10,305 nucleotides of DNA from an uncultured Eubacteriales bacterium (GTDB lineage: Bacteria > Bacillota > Clostridia > Oscillospirales > Acutalibacteraceae): assembly GCA_934445015.1 (NCBI GenBank), contig CAKSDJ010000049.1, forward strand, positions 1 to 10,305. The letters are read 5' to 3'. A program made the translations under genes and the position numbers. The notes beneath the pieces were generated by a model, which saw only the letters and a list, made by a program, of their open reading frames with translations, had not been told where the DNA came from and did no database searches. Below, piece by piece: positions 6,062 to 10,305 of this stretch (position 1 is its first letter; each line of letters begins with the position of its first letter).

Positions 6062-7645
6062 CTATTTTCCGCTGTCGCCGTAGTTTGAAAGCACACGCGC
6101 CGACGGGTCGTTTACGTCGCAGCCTTTCCACGACTTATTCGGCATCCAAAAATCGGTTATCATCTCTGCCTGACCCGGGTAGTATTTTTCAAATATTTCT
6201 CTGTAAAGCAAAGATTCTTTTGTAAACGGTGCGGCATGGGTGTATTTTTTACATTTTAATTCAAACTCTTCGTCTGAATACTGTTTTTCGGCGTATTCTT
6301 TAAGATAATCAACCATAGAATGACCCACGGCGTCCGAAAAAGCCGCTTTTTCACGCCATAAAATTTCATCGGGCAGATAATCGCCGCCCTCAAACGCGTG
6401 ACGCAACAAATATTTACCCTTGTTGTATTTGTTAAGTTTTATTTCAGGGTCAAGCGACATAACGTATTTCACAAAATCAAGATCGCCGAACGGCACACGC
6501 GCTTCAAGCGAGTTTACCGATATGCAGCGGTCGGCACGCAAAACATCGTACATATGCAATTCGCGCACGCGTTTTTGGGATTCTTTTTGGAACTCCCCTG
6601 CCGAAGGGGCAAAATCGGTATATTTGTAACCGAACAGTTCATCCGATATTTCACCCGTTAAAAGAACACGGATGTCGGTCTGCTCGTGAATTGCCTTGCA
6701 TATAAGATACATACCCATACTTGCGCGAATGGTTGTTATATCAAATGTGCCGAGCAGCCGTATGAGTCCATCAAGCGTGTCTATAACTTCATCTGGCGTC
6801 ATATATATTTCTTTGTGGTCGCTGCCTATGTAATCTGCAACCTGTTTTGCGTATTTTAAGTCAATTGCGTCCTCGCTCATACCTATGGCAAATGTTTTTA
6901 TCGGTGTCTTGCTTTTTTTGGCGGCAATAGCGCACACAAGTGATGAATCCAATCCGCCCGAAAGCAAAAATCCTACCTTTGCATCGGACACAAGTCTTTT
7001 TTCAACACCTGAAATCAGTTTTTCTTTAATGTTTTTGCAGGCTGTTTCAAGGTCGTCATAACAAACCGAATCAACCTTTGCTATATCGCAATAGCAGGTG
7101 AATTTACCGTCTTTATAATAATGACCGGGAGGAAACGGCATAATTTTATCGGCAAGACCTACAAGGTTTTTGGCCTCGCTTGCAAATAAAACCGTGCCGT
7201 GTTTGTCATAACCGTAATAAAGCGGACGTATACCTATCGGGTCGCGCGCGGCTATGTATTCGCCCTCTTTTTCATCATAAATAATGCAGGCAAATTCCGC
7301 GTCAAGCATTTTAAACATATCGGTTTTATATTCGCGATACATAGGAAGCAGTATTTCACAGTCGCTGTCGCTTTTAAAAGTGTAACCCTTTTTGATAAGC
7401 GCCTGCTTTTGCTTTTCAAAACCGTAAATCTCGCCGTTGCAGACAACATAACTGCCGTCCAACTCAAACGGCTGCATACCCGACGGGGTAAGACCCATAA
7501 TCGCAAGCCGGTGAAAGCCCAGCAAACCTTTGCCCGTATCTATAATACGGCTGTCATCGGGACCGCGCGACACCGTGCGGTCAAATCCCTCTTTAAATTC
7601 ATCAAAAGCGGCACCGCTGCCGCAATATCCCATAATAGAACACAT
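6062..7645 (-). CDS. asnB: Asparagine synthase (glutamine hydrolysing), AsnB type
   Basis: AsnB makes asparagine from aspartate, ATP and glutamine in the cytosol. The 527 residues form two domains. The N-terminal Ntn-type glutaminase begins MCSIMGY, with C2 as the nucleophile after Met removal. Its glutamine-site residues are R46 (FHRLAI), N70-G71-E72 and D95 (SDSD). The synthetase domain has the pyrophosphate loop SGGLDSS (229-235), LLTGEISDELFGYKY and ISVNSLEARVPFGD. These are close to E. coli AsnB, and no key residue is missing. GGAGG lies 9 nt before the ATG at 7645. The gene sits behind a T-box leader with an asparagine specifier, so uncharged tRNA-Asn should raise its expression, which supports the substrate assignment independently of homology. 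The MCSI rather than MCGI opening is seen in the AsnB group. Confidence 0.95.
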   Translation of the reverse strand: MCSIMGYCGSGAAFDEFKEGFDRTVSRGPDDSRIIDTGKGLLGFHRLAIMGLTPSGMQPFELDGSYVVCNGEIYGFEKQKQALIKKGYTFKSDSDCEILLPMYREYKTDMFKMLDAEFACIIYDEKEGEYIAARDPIGIRPLYYGYDKHGTVLFASEAKNLVGLADKIMPFPPGHYYKDGKFTCYCDIAKVDSVCYDDLETACKNIKEKLISGVEKRLVSDAKVGFLLSGGLDSSLVCAIAAKKSKTPIKTFAIGMSEDAIDLKYAKQVADYIGSDHKEIYMTPDEVIDTLDGLIRLLGTFDITTIRASMGMYLICKAIHEQTDIRVLLTGEISDELFGYKYTDFAPSAGEFQKESQKRVRELHMYDVLRADRCISVNSLEARVPFGDLDFVKYVMSLDPEIKLNKYNKGKYLLRHAFEGGDYLPDEILWREKAAFSDAVGHSMVDYLKEYAEKQYSDEEFELKCKKYTHAAPFTKESLLYREIFEKYYPGQAEMITDFWMPNKSWKGCDVNDPSARVLSNYGDSGK

Positions 7646-7688
7646 AAAAATATACCTCCGTAAAACAAATGTAGATCCAGCATTCTAA

Positions 7689-7910
7689 CAGGGCGATTGC
7701 TGTAACCGCGGTGCCACCTGCATTTTTTCTCGTTTCTAAGTTTCAAACAAAACTTTGCCGATTAACGCACGGCGGTACGGCGCACCTACTTAAAACATAC
7801 TTTTTCGGATTGCAACTCGAAAAGTGTTATTCATACAGTTTTTACCGTACGGCTCTCACCGCCCCGTACTCGCTGTGGGTAAATTTGCTGTACTACTTCT
7901 CTTTTCTCAA
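7689..7910 (-). ncRNA. T-box leader of asnB, specifier AAC (Asn)
   Basis: The minus strand carries the T-box core AGGTGGCACCGCGG (7706-7719). The antiterminator folds as expected: CAGG/CCUG, then the 7-nt bulge UGGCACC that contacts the tRNA acceptor end, then GCGGUU/AAUCGC closed by a 5-nt loop (7689-7720). Stem I is closed by GAAAAG (7901-7906) with CUUUUC, followed by AGAAGUAGUA, as in many T-boxes. The specifier loop reads UGAAU-AAC-ACUUUUC, placing AAC at 7826-7828, an asparagine codon. The leader starts only about 28 nt after the glnN stop. No convincing promoter is visible there, so it may be read from glnN. No intrinsic terminator with a U-tract is evident between the antiterminator and the asnB ribosome binding site. 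Confidence 0.92.
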
Positions 7911-7937
7911 ACGTTTTTAATACTGTAAATTTTAATT

Positions 7938-10034
7938 TTATTTAACGCCGAACAACAGGTCTGCGTATGTCGGGAACGGCCAATAACTCTTTGCGGTTAT
8001 GGTCTCGGCCTCGTCGCAGGCAACTCTCAACTCGCCCATAAGTCCTAATATAACGTCGCGTATCATAACCGATTCTTCACCGATATTTTCTGCCTTATCA
8101 AGTGAAAGAAGAGCGTCATCAAGTTCATCGGCTTTTGAAGCAATGCGGTCGGTAAGCGCCGAAAGACGTCTTACAACATCAGTTTCATAATTGCAGGCAA
8201 TAGCAGGGTCGATTGCTTTTTTAGACTCGGCTGCCTTTGCAACGTCGGAAGCGTATGCCGTAACAGCGGGCGCGATCTGTGTCTTTGCCATATCTACCAT
8301 TGTATTCGCTTCTATTACAATGGTCTTGCAGTAGTTCTCAAGCATAATCTCATATCTTGAATCAAGTTCTTCTTTAGAAAATACGCCTTGGGAAGTAAGC
8401 ATATCAACGTTTTTCCTGTCAAGGAGATGCGACATACAGTCTGCGGTTGTACGGTAGTTTAAAAGACCGCGTTTTTCGGTAGCCTCTTTTATCCAGCTCT
8501 CGTCATAACCGTTTCCGTTAAAGATTATATGCTTATGGTCTTTAATTGTTTTTCTGATCATATCGTGCAAGGCGGTTTCAAAATCTTCTGCGCCCTCTAA
8601 CCTGTCGGCATAAATTTTAAGTGACTCTGCAACCGCACTGTTAAGCATAATATTTGCACAGGCAATGCTGTTTGAAGAACCGAGCATACGGAACTCAAAC
8701 TTATTGCCGGTAAATGCAAACGGTGAAGTTCTGTTACGGTCTGTTGTATCGCGGTTAAACTTCGGCAGAACATCTACGCCGAGTCTCATCTGAGTTTTTT
8801 CGGCTCCCTCATAAGGGGTATTTGTTTCAATGGCTTCAAGCACTGCGTTAAGTTCATCGCCGAGGAATATTGAAACAACCGCCGGAGGTGCCTCGTTAGC
8901 GCCGAGACGGTGATCGTTACCGGCTGTTGCAACCGATATACGAAGAAGATCCTGATAATCGTCTACCGCCTTTATAACCGCGCACAAAAACAGTAAAAAC
9001 TGCGCATTTTCATAAGGAGTTTCACCGGGAGAAAGCAGATTTTGACCCTTATCGGTAGCGATTGACCAGTTGTTATGTTTGCCGCTTCCGTTAACGCCTG
9101 CAAACGGTTTTTCGTGAAGCAGACACACAAGGCCGTGACGGCTCGCAACTTTTTGCATTATCTCCATAGTAAGTTGGTTGTGGTCGGTCGCAATATTTGT
9201 TGTGGTATAAATCGGTGCCAATTCGTGCTGTGCCGGAGCCACCTCATTATGTTCGGTCTTTGCGAGGATACCCAATTTCCACAATTCTTCGTTAAGGTCC
9301 TCCATATAAGCGGCAACTCTGGGTTTGATAACGCCGAAATAGTGATCGTCCATCTCCTGACCTTTAGGCGGTTTTGCGCCGAAAAGTGTGCGACCGGTAA
9401 ATCTTAGGTCGGGGCGCTTGTCATACATCTCTTTTGTTATAAGAAAATACTCTTGCTCAGGACCTACCGAACTCGTTACACGTTTTACCGAATCGTTGCC
9501 GAACAGACGTAAAATGCGGAGTGCCTGCTTATTTAACGCCTCCATTGAACGCAGAAGCGGTGTTTTTTTATCAAGCGCATGACCGCTGTATGAACAAAAC
9601 GCAGTAGGAATACAAAGTGTTTTGCCTTTTACAAACGCATAAGATGTAGGGTCCCACGCAGTGTAGCCGCGCGCTTCAAAGGTTGCGCGGAGTCCGCCGC
9701 TCGGAAAAGACGACGCATCGGGTTCGCCCTTAATAAGTTCTTTGCCCGAAAATTCCATAATTACACCGCCGTCGGGCGAGGGTGAGATAAAACTATCGTG
9801 CTTTTCGGCGGTTATGCCGGTAAGCGGTTGAAACCAGTGTGTATAATGCGTAGCGCCTTTTGAAATTGCCCAATCTTTCATAGCGGTTGCAACGGCGTTT
9901 GCAACGCTTATATCAAGTTCTTTGCCCTCATCAATGGTCTTTTTAAGTGAAGCATAAACCTTGTCAGACAGGGTTGCTTTCATTACTCTGTCATCAAAAA
10001 CCATACTGCCAAAATAGTCTTTTACCGTTTTCAT
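7938..10034 (-). CDS. glnN: Glutamine synthetase type III (GlnN)
   Basis: Glutamine synthetase makes glutamine from glutamate, ammonia and ATP, the main ammonia-assimilation step. At 698 residues it is far longer than type I enzymes (about 450-470) and matches the type III family. Type III signatures are present: THYTHWFQPLTGITAEKHDS (62-81), GPEQEYF (191-197, metal-site glutamates), EHNEVAPAQHELAP (261-274) and KPFAGVNGSGKHNNWS (309-324, substrate/ATP region). The C-terminal part is helical and type III-specific. AAGGAG lies 8 nt before the ATG, a strong site that fixes the start. gdhA ends 104 nt upstream on the same strand with a terminator-like hairpin between them. asnB, with its T-box leader, follows. 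No frameshift or missing motif is seen. Confidence 0.96.
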   Translation of the reverse strand: MKTVKDYFGSMVFDDRVMKATLSDKVYASLKKTIDEGKELDISVANAVATAMKDWAISKGATHYTHWFQPLTGITAEKHDSFISPSPDGGVIMEFSGKELIKGEPDASSFPSGGLRATFEARGYTAWDPTSYAFVKGKTLCIPTAFCSYSGHALDKKTPLLRSMEALNKQALRILRLFGNDSVKRVTSSVGPEQEYFLITKEMYDKRPDLRFTGRTLFGAKPPKGQEMDDHYFGVIKPRVAAYMEDLNEELWKLGILAKTEHNEVAPAQHELAPIYTTTNIATDHNQLTMEIMQKVASRHGLVCLLHEKPFAGVNGSGKHNNWSIATDKGQNLLSPGETPYENAQFLLFLCAVIKAVDDYQDLLRISVATAGNDHRLGANEAPPAVVSIFLGDELNAVLEAIETNTPYEGAEKTQMRLGVDVLPKFNRDTTDRNRTSPFAFTGNKFEFRMLGSSNSIACANIMLNSAVAESLKIYADRLEGAEDFETALHDMIRKTIKDHKHIIFNGNGYDESWIKEATEKRGLLNYRTTADCMSHLLDRKNVDMLTSQGVFSKEELDSRYEIMLENYCKTIVIEANTMVDMAKTQIAPAVTAYASDVAKAAESKKAIDPAIACNYETDVVRRLSALTDRIASKADELDDALLSLDKAENIGEESVMIRDVILGLMGELRVACDEAETITAKSYWPFPTYADLLFGVK

Positions 10035-10063
10035 AATTATTTCTCCTTTTTCTGATAAAACTT

Positions 10064-10113
10064 AAAAAAGGCGCCTTTAATGCTCTGAAAACATTAAAGA
10101 CGCCTTTGCCTTT
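10064..10113 (-). terminator. gdhA-glnN intergenic terminator, possible glnN attenuator
   Basis: On the minus strand GGCGUCUUUAAUG (10092-10104) pairs with CAUUAAAGGCGCC (10070-10082) over 13 bp with one G-U pair and a 9-nt loop. AAA on the 5' side can extend it into the U6 tract (10064-10069) that follows. It is a textbook intrinsic terminator, 34 nt after the gdhA stop and 30 nt before the glnN start. It may simply end gdhA. With no clear promoter between it and glnN, transcription of glnN would have to pass it, which suggests attenuation. Its 5' side (10097-10113) is identical over 17 nt to the guaA leader. Confidence 0.85.
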
Positions 10114-10138
10114 TCATTAAACTTAACTGTATTAAATT

Positions 10139-10305
10139 TTATACAATGCCCTGCGCGTCCATAGCGTTTACAACTTTTTCAAATCCCGCTATGTTTGCAC
10201 CTACAACATAGTTGCCTTCAAAACCGTATTTCTTGGCGGCACTGTCAATATTATGATAAACATTTTCCATAATGCCTTTGAGTTTTGAGTCGACCTCTTC
10301 AAAAG
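10139..10305 (-). CDS. gdhA: Glutamate dehydrogenase, C-terminal end (5' part outside window)
   Basis: The last 54 codons are visible, read as FEEVDSKLKG through NYVVGANIAGFEKVVNAMDAQGIV and ending in TAA (10139-10141). The NYVxGANIAGFxKVxxAMxAQG ending is a strong signature of hexameric glutamate dehydrogenase (compare the end of E. coli GdhA). This enzyme interconverts 2-oxoglutarate plus ammonia with glutamate. The coenzyme, NAD or NADP, cannot be told from this part, but its place directly before glnN fits the biosynthetic, ammonia-assimilating role. The start codon and nucleotide-binding domain lie beyond the right edge. Confidence 0.93.
   Translation of the reverse strand, partial: FEEVDSKLKGIMENVYHNIDSAAKKYGFEGNYVVGANIAGFEKVVNAMDAQGIV

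Noticed and set aside
7917..7945. Possible asnB promoter before the T-box (TTAAAT-N17-TATTAA on the minus strand)
   Set aside because: The hexamers match the consensus at only about 3 and 4 of 6 positions in very AT-rich sequence. The spacing fits the T-box start, but the match is too weak to annotate.

Overview
The window looks like chromosomal DNA from a low-to-moderate GC Firmicute of the Clostridia, probably the Oscillospiraceae/Ruminococcaceae side. The evidence is a tRNA-Asn T-box leader, a type III (GlnN) glutamine synthetase, a DapL-type lysine pathway enzyme, a small Spo0A-C-like protein and a PRK06851-like ATPase, all usual in that group. No mobile element, CRISPR array, rRNA or complete tRNA was seen.

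Layout: one gene on the + strand enters from the left edge (1-627, C-terminal part of a PRK06851-like protein). A hairpin-rich convergent spacer follows (628-801). Everything else is on the minus strand. Read in the direction of transcription, from the right edge: the end of gdhA (10139-10305), an intergenic terminator or attenuator, glnN (7938-10034), a T-box leader (about 7689-7910), asnB (6062-7645), a consensus sigma-A promoter with a two-hairpin leader (about 5883-6039), guaA (4301-5833), pyrG (2651-4261), dapL (1407-2594), a strong terminator (1362-1395), and last a 70-residue Spo0A-C-like gene (802-1014) with its own candidate promoter.

The minus-strand enzymes form one theme, the making and spending of glutamate and glutamine. 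GdhA makes glutamate from ammonia and GlnN makes glutamine. AsnB, GuaA and PyrG are three separate glutamine amidotransferases that spend glutamine on asparagine, GMP and CTP. DapL takes its amino group from glutamate for lysine and peptidoglycan synthesis. guaA, pyrG and dapL are closely spaced (39 and 56 nt), have no terminator between them and share one promoter, so they are probably one operon.

Regulation appears to act largely at the RNA level. The asnB leader is a T-box with an AAC (Asn) specifier. The glnN and guaA leaders share an identical 17-nt sequence that forms the 5' arm of a terminator-like hairpin in each. The guaA hairpin starts only a few nt after the predicted transcription start. 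This shared glutamine-gene leader motif, and the stand-alone Spo0A-C-like protein with 0A-box-like sites in its promoter, are the two most interesting observations. Neither can be proved from the sequence alone.
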